Positions 38,754-47,583 are shown, numbered from the stretch's first letter. The stretch: DNA of 64,000 bases from DASYTH01 sp035762905 (GCF_035762905.1 NZ_DASUCC010000155.1:62001-126000); one strand, 5' to 3'. Notes: generated from the sequence alone by a model not told the origin. Translations and numbers: made by a program.

Positions 38754-39977
38754 ATGAGGTCAGTCGACGAGCAGCTTGGTCGGGCTCTTGCGGCCGCGGT
38801 CCGACCGGCTCCCGTGCGCGTGCCCATCGCCGAGGCACAGGGGATGCTCTGCGCCGAGGACGTGGTCGCCGAGCAGGCGCTGCCCGGGTTCGACCAGGCG
38901 GCCGTCGACGGTTACGCCGTGCGCAGCGTCGACGTCCGGCTGGCCGGCACCGAACAGGTCCGGCTGCCGGTGGTCGGGGAGATCACGGCCGGTTCCCGCC
39001 AGCCCCGCCGGCTGCAGCCCGGCCAGACGGTGCGCGTGGTCACCGGGGCGCCGCTGCCCACGCTGGCCGACGCGGTGGTCCCGGTCGGCTACACCGACGG
39101 CCACCACGCCCGGGTGACCGTGCATCAGCCGGTGCCCTCGGCCGCGTTCGTCCGCCGCACCGGCGAGGACGTGCAGACCGGCGACGTGGCCGTGCGCCGC
39201 GGCGCGCCGATCGGCCCGGCCCAGGTCGGGCTGCTGGCCGCGGTCGGCCGGGCCAAGGTGCTGGTCTATCCGAAACCCCGGGTCTCGGTGATCTCGATCG
39301 GCGACGAGCTGGTGGACGTCGACCGCACGCCCAGTCCCGGCCAGGTCTACGACGTGAACTCCTACGCCCTGGCCGCCGCCGCCCGGGACGCCGGCGCCGA
39401 GGTGAACCGGGTCGGCATCGTGCCGGCCGAGGGCCGCAAGATCCGTGAGCTGGTGGAGAGCCGGCTGCTGCTGTCCGAGATCGTGGTGATCGCCGGCGGG
39501 GTCGGCGGCGAGCTGTCCGGCGAGATCACCGCGGCGCTGGCCGAGCTCGGCGACGTGGACACCACGCGGGTGGCCATGCATCCCGGCTCGGTGCAGGGGT
39601 TCGGCCGGCTCGGACCCGACGCGGTGCCGACCTTCCTGTTGCCCAGCAACCCGATGAGCGCGCTGGTGGTGTTCGAGGTGATGGTGCGTCCGCTGATCCG
39701 GGCCGCCCAGGGAAAGCGCAACCCGCAGCGCCGGGTGATCTCCGCCCGCCTACTCTCTCCGGTGAGTTCCACGAAGGGGCGAAAGGGTTTTCTGCGTGCC
39801 CAGCTACTCAGGGACGAGACCAACGGGGAGTACCTCGTGCAGCCGCTAGGGATGTCCGGGTCACACCTGCTCGCCGCACTCGCCGAGGCGAACTGCCTGA
39901 TCCTGGTGGACGAGGAGACCACCGACGTGGCGGTCGGCGACGAGGTGTTAGTGAGCTTCCTGGCGCAACGTGGCTGA
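38754..39977 (+). CDS. glp: MoeA/gephyrin-like protein (Glp-type)
   Basis: 407 residues. MoeA domains in order: 'GMLCAEDVVAEQALPGFDQAAVDGYAVRSVD', the 'VRVVTGAPLPTLADAVVPVG' linker, the MogA-like domain ('PRVSVISIGDELVDVDRTPSPGQVYDVNSYALAAAARDAGAEVNRVGIV') and C-terminal barrel. The active-site loop reads 'AGGVGGELSGE' where molybdenum-inserting MoeA has GGxS.G, so cofactor activity may be reduced. Orthologous by order to Rv0994. In corynebacteria the homologue Glp binds FtsZ and works with the membrane receptor encoded two genes on. Either function is possible. Confidence 0.8.
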   Translation: MRSVDEQLGRALAAAVRPAPVRVPIAEAQGMLCAEDVVAEQALPGFDQAAVDGYAVRSVDVRLAGTEQVRLPVVGEITAGSRQPRRLQPGQTVRVVTGAPLPTLADAVVPVGYTDGHHARVTVHQPVPSAAFVRRTGEDVQTGDVAVRRGAPIGPAQVGLLAAVGRAKVLVYPKPRVSVISIGDELVDVDRTPSPGQVYDVNSYALAAAARDAGAEVNRVGIVPAEGRKIRELVESRLLLSEIVVIAGGVGGELSGEITAALAELGDVDTTRVAMHPGSVQGFGRLGPDAVPTFLLPSNPMSALVVFEVMVRPLIRAAQGKRNPQRRVISARLLSPVSSTKGRKGFLRAQLLRDETNGEYLVQPLGMSGSHLLAALAEANCLILVDEETTDVAVGDEVLVSFLAQRG

Positions 39978-40644
39978 GCGACACCCGGGGGTCGCCGCGA
40001 TGCCGGCGACCGGGCGCCATCCCGGTTGGCCGGCGCGGCTGGGCCCGATTCGGGTGCCCGCCGGGCGCCTCGAACTGCGCAAACCGAAGCTGACTGACGC
40101 GGCCGCATGGAGCCGGGTCCGGCTCGCCGACCGCCGGCACCTGGAGAGTTGGGAGCCGACCGCGCCGGGCACGTGGGAGGACCGCAACGGCACGCTGTCC
40201 TGGCCGGCCCAGTGGTCGGCGCTGCGCGGGCTGGCCCGGCGCGGGATGTCGCTGCCGTTCGTGATCCTGGTCGACGGCCGGCTGGCCGGGCAGGTCACCG
40301 TGGGCAACGTGGTCCGCGGGTCGCTGTGCTCGGCGTGGGTCGGGTACTGGGTGTCCAGCCGGCTGACCTCCGGCGGGGTGGCCACCGCGGCGGTCGCGCT
40401 GGTCGTCGACCATTGTTTCGCCGCGGCCGGACTGCACCGGCTGGAGGCCACCGTGCGGCCGGAGAACGTGCCAAGCCTGCGGGTTCTGGAAAAGCTCGGA
40501 TTCCGCAAGGAGGGCGTGTTCCAGCGTTATCTGGACGTCGACGGTGCCTGGCGGGACCACCTGTGTTTCGCGCTGACCGCAGAGGAGATTCCGAACGGTC
40601 TGGTTTCCCGGTTGGTGGCCACCGGGCGTGCGCATATCGATTAG
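39970..40644 (+). CDS. rimJ: RimJ/RimL-type GNAT acetyltransferase
   Basis: 224 residues, ATG eight bases inside the end of the gene before. 'GRLELRKPKLTDAAAWSRVRLADRRHLESWEPTAP', 'AGQVTVGNVVRGSLCSAWVGYWVSSRLTSGGVATAAVALVVDHCF', 'HRLEATVRPENVPSLRVLEKLGFRKEGVFQRYLDVDGAWRDHL' are the RimJ/L motifs with the acetyl-CoA loop degenerated to 'SRLTSGGVAT'. Probably acetylates the N-terminus of a protein (ribosomal S5 for E. coli RimJ). The glp-rimJ-membrane protein order is conserved in mycobacteria. Confidence 0.82.
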   Translation: MAERHPGVAAMPATGRHPGWPARLGPIRVPAGRLELRKPKLTDAAAWSRVRLADRRHLESWEPTAPGTWEDRNGTLSWPAQWSALRGLARRGMSLPFVILVDGRLAGQVTVGNVVRGSLCSAWVGYWVSSRLTSGGVATAAVALVVDHCFAAAGLHRLEATVRPENVPSLRVLEKLGFRKEGVFQRYLDVDGAWRDHLCFALTAEEIPNGLVSRLVATGRAHID

Positions 40645-40756
40645 GTCCGACCGGGTGAATTCGCCCGGCGCGCCTCCGTCGCCGATGTGACTGTTGTGAC
40701 TAACGTGGCGCGGGTAAATAGTGGTGGAGGAGTGTCTGCCGGGGGAGGTGCCGGGC

Positions 40757-41479
40757 ATGCCGAGTTCGTTGATCATCGTCGCACTCGTCGTGGCCTGGCT
40801 CGCCGTCCTCGTGCCCATGATCGTGCGCAAACGACAGGAGATCGCCAGGACCGCGGACTCGGCGCTGGCCGCCCGGGTAGTCCGCAGTGCCGAGGAGGAG
40901 CCGATGCGCGACACCGAGGACGGCGACGAGGCCCAGCCGCCCGACAATCCCGCCGTCGACGGGGACGCCCCGGTGGAGCGGGTTCCGCCGCCGTCGCTGT
41001 TCGAGCCGTCCACCCGCGGCTATCGGCCCGGGCGCGGTGGGTTCGACCCGCAGGCGGCCGCCGCCCTCGCTCGGGCCAAGTACTCCTTCCGGCAGCGCGT
41101 CGTGCTGACCATGATCATCAGCGCGGTGCTGACCGGCGTCGCCGCCGGCATCCTGGACACCCGGTTCTGGTGGGCGCACGCCGCCGTCGACCTCGCCCTG
41201 GTCACCTATCTGGGGTACCTGCGCCGCCAGGTCCGCATCGAGCAGGAGCTCCGCGAGCGCCGCCAGGCCCGGATGCGCGCCGCCCACCGCTCACACGCCC
41301 AGCAGTTCGCCGAACCGGCCCCCGAGCCGGTGGCCCGTGCCGTCCAGCCCGTGGCCCCGCCGCCGCCCCGTCCGACCCCGCCCGGCACCGTGATCGTCGA
41401 CGTGGACGACGAGGACCCGGCCTTCGACGAGCTCGATCACCCCGACAACCTCCCCTACCGCCGCGCCGTAGGGGAGTAG
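40757..41479 (+). CDS. Conserved membrane protein, SepX/GlpR-like
   Basis: 240 residues; ATG 40757 chosen for GGAGG 8 bases before it. First membrane segment at the very N-terminus ('SSLIIVALVVAWLAVLVPMIV'), then a cytosolic acidic/Pro-rich part, then two close segments around 120-160 ('VVLTMIISAVLTGVAAGILD', 'WWAHAAVDLALVTYLGYL') and an Arg-rich to acidic tail. Matches Rv0996 by position and layout. Homologues in Streptomyces (SepX) and corynebacteria (GlpR) stabilise the division site, the latter by binding Glp; the glp gene lies two genes upstream here. Confidence 0.75.
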   Translation: MPSSLIIVALVVAWLAVLVPMIVRKRQEIARTADSALAARVVRSAEEEPMRDTEDGDEAQPPDNPAVDGDAPVERVPPPSLFEPSTRGYRPGRGGFDPQAAAALARAKYSFRQRVVLTMIISAVLTGVAAGILDTRFWWAHAAVDLALVTYLGYLRRQVRIEQELRERRQARMRAAHRSHAQQFAEPAPEPVARAVQPVAPPPPRPTPPGTVIVDVDDEDPAFDELDHPDNLPYRRAVGE

Positions 41480-41505
41480 CCGCCTGTTATGCTCCGTGCG
41501 TTTCC

Positions 41506-41578
41506 GGGGCTGTAGCGCAGTTGGTAGCGCGCCTCGTTCGCATCGAGGAGGTCAGGGGTTCGATTCCCCTCAGCTCCA
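41506..41578 (+). tRNA. tRNA-Ala (anticodon CGC)
   Basis: 73 bases. Acceptor GGGGCTG with CAGCTCC, D arm GCGC/GCGC, anticodon stem CTCG/CGAG with loop TTCGCAT (anticodon CGC, reads GCG), T arm AGGGG/CCCCT with TTCGATT. Discriminator A, CCA not encoded. Unlike the tRNA-Arg, it shows no sign of an integrated element. Confidence 0.92.
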
Positions 41579-41848
41579 CTTCCGGGGACATATGTCTGCG
41601 GAAAGCGCAGACGGGGGCGTTTCGCTGGTGTTTTCTGGGGGCGCAGCCCCCAGGCCCCGCCCGGGCGGCTTCGCCCCCCGGACCCCCCGACGGTGGGTGC
41701 CCGCGCGAGCAGGTCAACGTCGGCCACCCTTTGGGCACCTGCGGCTGGTGTCGGGCTAAGAGTCTCTGGTTGATCTCGGCTCTTGGTGCGCGCGTCGGGG
41801 CTTCGGGCTTTTCGGCTGTGTACCGGAGATTCGGGCTACATTTTTCGG
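41579..41848 (+). other. Gap with hairpin and GC-rich intergenic repeat
   Basis: No gene. Directly after the tRNA: stem GTCTGCG (41594-41600), loop GAAAG, CGCAGAC (41606-41612), a possible processing or termination hairpin. About 41636-41691 is a chain of near-palindromes of G/C runs (GGGGGCGCAGCCCCC and similar) of the kind scattered between genes in many actinomycetes. Confidence 0.45.
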
Positions 41849-42721
41849 GTGAGTGCTGACGTGCGGTTGACGGTGGGGCCGGGGGCCGTGGTGTGGCGGT
41901 ATGGGAGTGACCTGCGGTTGTTTCTTGGGGCGTTGGGGGCGTTGTTGTTGCAGGTGGGGCATCCGACGGTGGGGGCGGGGGTGCGGGATCACTCGCGGTT
42001 TGAGGAGGAGCCTTGGGGGAGGTTGTTTCGGACGGTGGACTACATGAATTTGATGGTTTATGGGGGTGGGGACGCGGTTGAGGTGGGTCGGCGGTTGCGG
42101 GGGATGCATCGGGGGATCAGGGGGAGGTTGTGGGATGGCGGGCGGTACAGCGCGTTGGAGCCGGGGGCGTATGCGTGGGTGCATGCGACGTTGGTGTGGT
42201 CGGTGGTGCGGGGACAGGAGCTGTTCGGGTCGGGGATCGGGCGGGGCGAGGTTGAGGCGCTCTATCGGGAGTGGGTGGGGTTGGGGCGGCTGATCGGGGT
42301 GCGGGAGGGGGATCTGCCGGGGGACTGGGACGGGTTTCTGGGGTATTTCCGGGGGATGGTGCAGGAGTGGTTGGAGCCGAACGAGACGGTGGAGCGGGTG
42401 TTGCGGGCGGCGCGGCGGCCGGGCGTGCCGGCGGGGTTGCCGGGGTGGGCCGGGCGGGTGTGGGGAATCGTGGGGGTGCCGATGGGGCACATGCTGAGCG
42501 TGACGGGGGTGGGGATGTTGCCGGCGCCGGTGCGGGAGCGGTTGGGGTTGGGGTGGTCGGCGGCGAAGGAACGGGAGTTTCGGGTGATCGCGGCGGGGGC
42601 GCGGGGGTTGACGCCCGTGCTGCCCGAGGCGTTGCGGGTGAACGGGCCGGTGTACTTGCGGGCGCGGCGCCGGGAGATCGCGCGCGACGAGTTCGCACCG
42701 GCGAGCTACCGCACGCAATGA
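41849..42721 (+). CDS. DUF2236/MpaB-family oxygenase-like protein
   Basis: 290 residues from GTG 41849. 'PGAVVWRYGSDLRLFLGALGALLLQVGHPTVGAGVRDHSRF' and 'GRLFRTVDYMNLMVYGGGDAVEVGRRLRGMHRGI', 'YAWVHATLVWSVV' show the conserved Arg, His and 'HP..G.G..DHS' pattern of the DUF2236 family (ER-bound oxygenase MpaB, latex-clearing protein relatives), whose conserved His residues bind heme or iron. The substrate is unknown. Codon use is unusually G-rich compared with neighbours (GGG and TTG codons), as in the ABC ATPase at 17 kb. Confidence 0.75.
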   Translation: MSADVRLTVGPGAVVWRYGSDLRLFLGALGALLLQVGHPTVGAGVRDHSRFEEEPWGRLFRTVDYMNLMVYGGGDAVEVGRRLRGMHRGIRGRLWDGGRYSALEPGAYAWVHATLVWSVVRGQELFGSGIGRGEVEALYREWVGLGRLIGVREGDLPGDWDGFLGYFRGMVQEWLEPNETVERVLRAARRPGVPAGLPGWAGRVWGIVGVPMGHMLSVTGVGMLPAPVRERLGLGWSAAKEREFRVIAAGARGLTPVLPEALRVNGPVYLRARRREIARDEFAPASYRTQ

Positions 42722-42728
42722 TGACCCG

Positions 42729-44105
42729 GTGACGATCGAATCGGTGGACGTGGTGGTGGTCGGGCTCGGACCGGGCGGGGAGGCGTGCGCCACGCAGCTG
42801 GCGACGGCGGGGTTGTCCGTGGTGGGGGTGGACGCGCGGCTGGTCGGCGGGGAATGCCCGTACTACGCGTGCGTGCCGACCAAGATGATGATCAGGGCGG
42901 CGGACGCGCTCGCGGAGGCGCTCCGGGCCGGTGAGCTGGCCGGGACGGCACTGGTGCAGGGCGACTGGGGGCCGGTGGCCGCCCGGATCCGGCGGGACGC
43001 CACCGACGACTGGGACGACCGGGTGGCCGTAGAGCGGCTGGAGCGGGCCGGCGTCCGGTTCGTCCGGGGCCGCGGCCGGCTCACCGCGCCCGGCCAGGTC
43101 ACCGTGTCCACTTCGGACGGCGAGCGCACGTTCGCGGCGGCGAAGGGCATAGTCCTCAACCCCGGCACCGACCCGGCGGTACCGCCCATCCCGGGCCTGG
43201 CCGGCACGCCGTACTGGACCAACCGCGAGGCGGTCCGCGCCACCGAGGTGCCGCGCAGCATGATCGTGCTCGGCGGCGGCCCGGTCGGCTGCGAGTTCAG
43301 CCAGGTGTTCGCCCGGTTCGGCGCCGAGGTCACCCTGCTCCAGGCCCGCGACCGGCTGCTGCCGCTGGCCGAGCCGGAGGCGAGCCGGCTGGTCGAGCAG
43401 CGGTTCGCCGCCGAGAACATCACCGTGCGCACCGGCGTCTCGGTGACCGGCGCCGGCCACGACGGCGCGTTCACCCTGCAGATCGACGGCGCCGACCCGG
43501 TCACCGCCGACGGCCTGCTGGTGGCCACCGGCCGGCGCACCGACCTCGCCGCGCTCGGCGTCGGCGCGGTCGGCCTGCCCGAGGACGCCAAGGGCATCGA
43601 GGTCGACGAGCGGCTGCGGGCCGCACCCGGGCTGTGGGCCATCGGGGACATCACCGGCAAGGGCGCGTTCACCCACATGTCCATGTACCAGGCCGAGATC
43701 GCCGCCGCCGACATCCTCGGCCAGGAGCACCTGCCGGCCGACTACCGCGCGGTGCCCAACGTGACCTTCACCGATCCCGAGGTCGGCTCGGTCGGGCTCA
43801 CCGAGGCCGCGGCCCGGGAGCGCGGCCGCACCGTCCGGATCGGGACCACCGCCATCCCGTCCTCGTCCCGCGGCCACATCCACGGCCCCGGCAACGAGGG
43901 GCTGATCAAGCTGGTCGAGGATGCCGACCGCGGCGTGCTGGTCGGTGCCACCGCGGTCGGACCGAGCGGCGGCGAGGTGCTCGGCGCGCTCGCCGTTGCG
44001 GTGCACGCCGAGGTGCCGACCGCCGTGCTCGGACAGATGATCTACGCCTACCCGACGTTCCACCGGGCGATCCTGTCCGCGGTGGCCGATCTCGCGGCCG
44101 GCTAG
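42729..44105 (+). CDS. Pyridine nucleotide-disulfide oxidoreductase
   Basis: 458 residues from GTG. FAD-binding 'VVVVGLGPGGEACATQLATAGLSVVGVDARLVGGECPYYACVPTK', with the redox pair spaced C-x4-C. NAD(P)H domain 'RSMIVLGGGPVGCEFSQVFARFGAEVTLL', 'DGLLVATGRRTDLAALGV', second FAD motif 'GLWAIGDITG'. In the dimer domain the canonical HPTxxE is replaced by 'YPTFHRAIL', so it is not a standard lipoamide dehydrogenase or glutathione-type reductase. Substrate unknown; mercuric-reductase-like or thiol-reductase-like activity is plausible. Confidence 0.83.
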   Translation: MTIESVDVVVVGLGPGGEACATQLATAGLSVVGVDARLVGGECPYYACVPTKMMIRAADALAEALRAGELAGTALVQGDWGPVAARIRRDATDDWDDRVAVERLERAGVRFVRGRGRLTAPGQVTVSTSDGERTFAAAKGIVLNPGTDPAVPPIPGLAGTPYWTNREAVRATEVPRSMIVLGGGPVGCEFSQVFARFGAEVTLLQARDRLLPLAEPEASRLVEQRFAAENITVRTGVSVTGAGHDGAFTLQIDGADPVTADGLLVATGRRTDLAALGVGAVGLPEDAKGIEVDERLRAAPGLWAIGDITGKGAFTHMSMYQAEIAAADILGQEHLPADYRAVPNVTFTDPEVGSVGLTEAAARERGRTVRIGTTAIPSSSRGHIHGPGNEGLIKLVEDADRGVLVGATAVGPSGGEVLGALAVAVHAEVPTAVLGQMIYAYPTFHRAILSAVADLAAG

Positions 44106-44190
44106 CCGATGTCCGTCCAGTTGCATGTGGACGCTGCCTGTGATGGATTCTTCGCATCATGCGTGCGTGGGGTCTAGGGTCGTGACGCCG

Positions 44191-45048
44191 GTGCTGGTCG
44201 ACGTGTTGCCGTTTCTGGCCTGCCCGACCTGCGGGGCGGAGCTGACGCTGGACGCGCCCGGGGTCCGCTGCGCGCACGCGCACACCTTCGACGTGGCCAG
44301 GCAGGGCTACCTGAACCTGGTGACCGGGCGGTCGTCCGGGATCACCGGCGACACCGCGGAGATGATCGACGCGCGCGCCCGGTTCCTTGCCGCCGGGCAC
44401 TTCGCGCCGGTCGAGCGGGCGGTGGTGGCGGCCGGGCAGCGGGCCATGGCCGACCGGCCGGACGGGTGCGTGGTGGACGTCGGCGCCGGCACCGGGCACT
44501 ACCTGGCGCCGGTGCTCGACGCGTTGCCCGGCCGGATCGGAGTCGCACTGGACGTGTCCAAACCGGCCCTGCGCCGCGCCGCCCGGGCCCACCCGAGGGC
44601 CGGCGCGGTCGGCTGCGACGTGTGGCACGGTCTGCCGGTGCGGGCCGGCTCGGCCGCGCTGGCGCTGAGCATCTTCGCCCCGCGCAACCCGGCCGAGATC
44701 CACCGGATGCTGGCCGGCAACGGGGTGCTCGTCGTGGTGTCGCCGACCGTGCGGCATCTGGCCGAGCTGGTCTGGAAGCTGGACCTGCTCAAGGTCGAGC
44801 CGGAGAAACAGGAGCGCATCACGGCCGCCATCGCGCCCTACTGTCAACTGTCCAGCGAGGACGACTGGGAGTTCACGATGTCGCTGCCGCACGAGGATGT
44901 CGAGTCGGTGGTCGCGATGGGACCCAGTGCCTGGCACACCGACCCCGGCTCGCTGCGGGACCGCGTGCGGGCGCTGGACGATCCGATCCAGGTCACCGCG
45001 TCGGTGATCGTGTCGACCTACCGGCGGCGGCCCGAGGCGGCCCGGTGA
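44191..45048 (+). CDS. rRNA guanine-N1 methyltransferase, RlmA/TlrB family
   Basis: 285 residues. GTG 44191 places 'CPTCG' at the same distance from the start as in known RlmA proteins; GTG 44182 and ATG 44125 are alternatives, and a TAGGGT box ends at 44180. Zinc knuckle 'CPTCGAEL...CAHAHTFDVARQGYLNLV', 'GDTAEMIDARARFLAAGHF', SAM motif 'CVVDVGAGTGHYLAPVLD', 'FAPRNPAEIHRML', 'MGPSAWH'. RlmA-type enzymes methylate G745 or G748 of 23S rRNA; the TlrB branch gives tylosin resistance in Streptomyces. Stop overlaps the next start. Confidence 0.85.
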   Translation: MLVDVLPFLACPTCGAELTLDAPGVRCAHAHTFDVARQGYLNLVTGRSSGITGDTAEMIDARARFLAAGHFAPVERAVVAAGQRAMADRPDGCVVDVGAGTGHYLAPVLDALPGRIGVALDVSKPALRRAARAHPRAGAVGCDVWHGLPVRAGSAALALSIFAPRNPAEIHRMLAGNGVLVVVSPTVRHLAELVWKLDLLKVEPEKQERITAAIAPYCQLSSEDDWEFTMSLPHEDVESVVAMGPSAWHTDPGSLRDRVRALDDPIQVTASVIVSTYRRRPEAAR

Positions 45049-46292
45049 CGGTCAGCTACGTGGTCGTCGGCGCCGGGCAGCGGGGCACCTCCTACGCCAA
45101 GTGGGTCGGCGAGAACCCGGACCGGGCAAGGGTTGTCGGGGTCGCCGAGCCGCGCGCACACCAGCGCGACGGGCTCGCCGGCCGGCACACGATCCCGGCC
45201 GAGCGGGTCTTCACCACCTGGCAGGAGCTGGCCGAGGCACCCCGGCTGGCCGACGCGGCGATCGTCGCCACCCAGGACACCGACCACGTCGAGCCGGTGA
45301 TCTCGTTGGCCGCCAAGGGATATCACCTGCTGGTGGAGAAGCCGCTCGCGCCGGACGAGGCGGACTGCCGCCGGCTGGTCGACGCCGTGCGCGCGACCGG
45401 CGTGCTGTTCGCCGTCTGCCATGTGATGCGCTACCGGCCGTATACCAGGCTGCTCAAGGAGATCGTGGACAGCGGCCGGATCGGCGACGTGGTCAGTGTG
45501 CAGCATCTTGAGCCGGTCGGCTGGTGGCATCAGGCCCACTCGTTCGTGCGCGGCAACTGGCGGCGCGCGGACCTGGCGTCGTTCATGCTGCTGGCCAAGT
45601 CCTGCCACGACATCGACTGGCTGCGGCACGTGGTCGGCCGGCCGATCGAGCGGGTGTCGAGTTTCGGCTCGTTGACCCATTTCCGGCGGGAGCACCAGCC
45701 GGCCGGGGCCGCCGACCGATGCCTGGACTGCGCCGTCGAGCCGGATTGTCCGTACTCCGCCACCCGGCTGTACCTGGGGGTGGTGCGCACCGGCCACACC
45801 GGTTGGCCGGTCAGCGTGATCACCGACGAGCCGACCGAGGAGGGGGTGCTGCGGGCGTTACGGGACGGGCCGTACGGGCGGTGCGTGTACGCCTGCGACA
45901 ACGACGTGGTCGATCACCAGGTGGTGGCCATGGAGTTCGCCGGCGGTCGGACCGCCACCTTCACCATGACCGGGTTCACCCCGACGTCCGACCGGCGCAC
46001 CCGGATCTTCGGTACCCGGGGGTCGATCGACGGCGACGGTGAGCAGTTGAGCGTCTGCGACTTCGTCACCGGCCGGACCGAGGAGCTGACCGTGGCCTCG
46101 GCCGGCATGGACGCCGCTGCCGGGCACGGCGGCGGGGACGACGCGCTGATGGACGCGTTCACCACCGCGGTCGCGACCGGTGATCCGGCGCCGATCCTGT
46201 CCGGCCCGGCCGAGTCGCTTGAGACGCATCTGGCGGTGTTCGCCGCCGAGCGGGCCCGGTGCAGCGGGACGGTTCAGCGGGTCATTCCGTAG
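45045..46292 (+). CDS. Gfo/Idh/MocA-family oxidoreductase
   Basis: 415 residues from GTG (GTGA overlap). Rossmann part 'SYVVVGAGQRGTSYAKWVGENPDRARVVGVAEPR', 'AAIVATQDTDHVEPVISLAAKGYHLLVEKPLAPD' with the family's conserved EKP Lys, and 'CHVMRYRPYTRLLKEIVDSGRIGDVVSVQHLEP'. The C-terminal domain has 'SCHDIDWLRHVVG' with a catalytic-type His and an unusual Cys cluster ('RCLDCAVEPDCPYSATRLYLG') that may bind zinc or iron. Probably NAD(P)-dependent sugar or inositol dehydrogenase; the substrate is not predictable. Confidence 0.82.
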   Translation: MTVSYVVVGAGQRGTSYAKWVGENPDRARVVGVAEPRAHQRDGLAGRHTIPAERVFTTWQELAEAPRLADAAIVATQDTDHVEPVISLAAKGYHLLVEKPLAPDEADCRRLVDAVRATGVLFAVCHVMRYRPYTRLLKEIVDSGRIGDVVSVQHLEPVGWWHQAHSFVRGNWRRADLASFMLLAKSCHDIDWLRHVVGRPIERVSSFGSLTHFRREHQPAGAADRCLDCAVEPDCPYSATRLYLGVVRTGHTGWPVSVITDEPTEEGVLRALRDGPYGRCVYACDNDVVDHQVVAMEFAGGRTATFTMTGFTPTSDRRTRIFGTRGSIDGDGEQLSVCDFVTGRTEELTVASAGMDAAAGHGGGDDALMDAFTTAVATGDPAPILSGPAESLETHLAVFAAERARCSGTVQRVIP

Positions 46293-47517
46293 CGGGCGGC
46301 TTTCCGGGCTCGCCGGGCTTGTCGGGCTCGCTCGGCTGATCGGGCGCGCTCGCCTCGTCCGGTGTGGCCGGCGGTTCCGGCTCGCTCGGTGGCTCGGCCT
46401 CGGCCGGTTCGCTCGGCGGTGCGGCGGGGGTCGGGGGCGCGACCACGGTGGGTGCGGCGGCCGCAGGCGCGGCGGGGGCCGCAGGCGCGGTGGGCGCGGC
46501 CCGTCCGGGTCCGGTCGCCATGGCCGGCCGGGCGGCGGGCGGCTTGCGCCGCACGATCGCCACCACGATCAGCACCCCGCCGAGCACCACCAGGCCGATC
46601 GGCAGCCAGATGCTGATCAGGTCCAGCTGGGTGCTGCGGGACTGGGCCCAGTCGGCGCGCTCCTGCACCGACTCCGGCGTCTGGCTCAGGGTGACGTCCA
46701 GCACCGGGATCAGCGGAACCGCCACCGCGCCGAGGGCCGCGGACGCCATGATGGTGCGCTCGATCGTGCTGTCCACCGGCGATCCGAGCTTGGCGTCCGC
46801 CCACACCCCGTACCGGCTGGTGACCGTGTAGGCCAGCGGGATCGGGTCGGGCAGCCGGCTGAGCAGCGGCTGGACCGCCTGCTGGGTCGCGGTGGGCAGG
46901 AACGGCAACAGGGCGCCGGCAAGCGACTTGGGCAGCCCGGTGGGCAGGTTCGCGGTCAGCACCGGGTTCTTCGCCGGGCCGGACGCCTCGGCGGTGTAGT
47001 GGTTGGTGGACCGGCCGCCCCGGTCCTCGGTGCCGACGTACTTCAGCGTGACGCTGGTCTGGGTCGGCGCGTCGTAGAACTTGTAGCTGTCCCCGGGTTC
47101 CGGCGAGATCGGCAGCGTGATGGTCATGTCCGAGTGGGTCTCGACCGTGATGCCCTCGGGCGCGGTGCCCTGGACGCGGCTGGTCCGGTCGACGGCGTAG
47201 ACGTGTTTCTCGCCCGCGGTGAGTGCGCCGGCCTTGAGCTGCGTGTCGTCGTGCACGATGGCGACGTTGCTGGTCGAGTCGGTCACGTACACGTGCCGGT
47301 CGAGCGTCGCGTCGGTCTCGGTGACCAGCGCGTTGGTCCGGTCGCCCGCCATCAGCGCCTGCACGTTGAGCCCGGAACCCTTGCCCGCGTAGTGCACCGT
47401 GACATCGAGATCGGCCGGCAGCTTCTTGACCGCCGGCACCACGGCGAACCAGACCACGAGGGCGCCCGCGATCAGCAGTACCCCAATAACCGCAAGCACG
47501 ATCGACGATCGGCGCAC
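46282..47517 (-). CDS. DUF3068 membrane protein (PorA-family-like)
   Basis: 411 residues from GTG 47517. N-terminal membrane segment about 6-28 ('IVLAVIGVLLIAGALVVWFAVVP'), a ~290-residue extracytoplasmic domain with DUF3068 patterns ('VTVHYAGKGSGLN', 'THSDMTITLPISPEPGDSYKFYDAPTQTSVTLKYVGTED', 'YTVTSRYGVWADAKLGSPVDSTIERT'), a second segment about 308-328 ('LISIWLPIGLVVLGGVLIVVAIV') and a cytosolic tail of ~80 residues made of Ala/Pro/Glu. The family is annotated 'porin PorA' but the topology suggests an envelope protein of unknown use. Overlaps the end of the gene opposite by 11 bases. Confidence 0.75.
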   Translation of the reverse strand: MRRSSIVLAVIGVLLIAGALVVWFAVVPAVKKLPADLDVTVHYAGKGSGLNVQALMAGDRTNALVTETDATLDRHVYVTDSTSNVAIVHDDTQLKAGALTAGEKHVYAVDRTSRVQGTAPEGITVETHSDMTITLPISPEPGDSYKFYDAPTQTSVTLKYVGTEDRGGRSTNHYTAEASGPAKNPVLTANLPTGLPKSLAGALLPFLPTATQQAVQPLLSRLPDPIPLAYTVTSRYGVWADAKLGSPVDSTIERTIMASAALGAVAVPLIPVLDVTLSQTPESVQERADWAQSRSTQLDLISIWLPIGLVVLGGVLIVVAIVRRKPPAARPAMATGPGRAAPTAPAAPAAPAAAAPTVVAPPTPAAPPSEPAEAEPPSEPEPPATPDEASAPDQPSEPDKPGEPGKPPATE

Positions 47518-47528
47518 CGGAACTCCTC

Positions 47529-47583
47529 GGGGTTGTCGGATCAGTCCTCAAGAGACACTTGCGGCGAATGATCCAACGACCCC
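47529..47583 (-). terminator. Imperfect stem between hexosaminidase and DUF3068 genes
   Basis: GGGGTTGTCGGATCA (47529-47543) and TGATCCAACGACCCC (47569-47583) pair over 15 positions with two non-Watson-Crick positions. It lies just past the GH20 stop and before the DUF3068 start, so it probably ends the GH20 transcript. No T tract. Confidence 0.4.
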
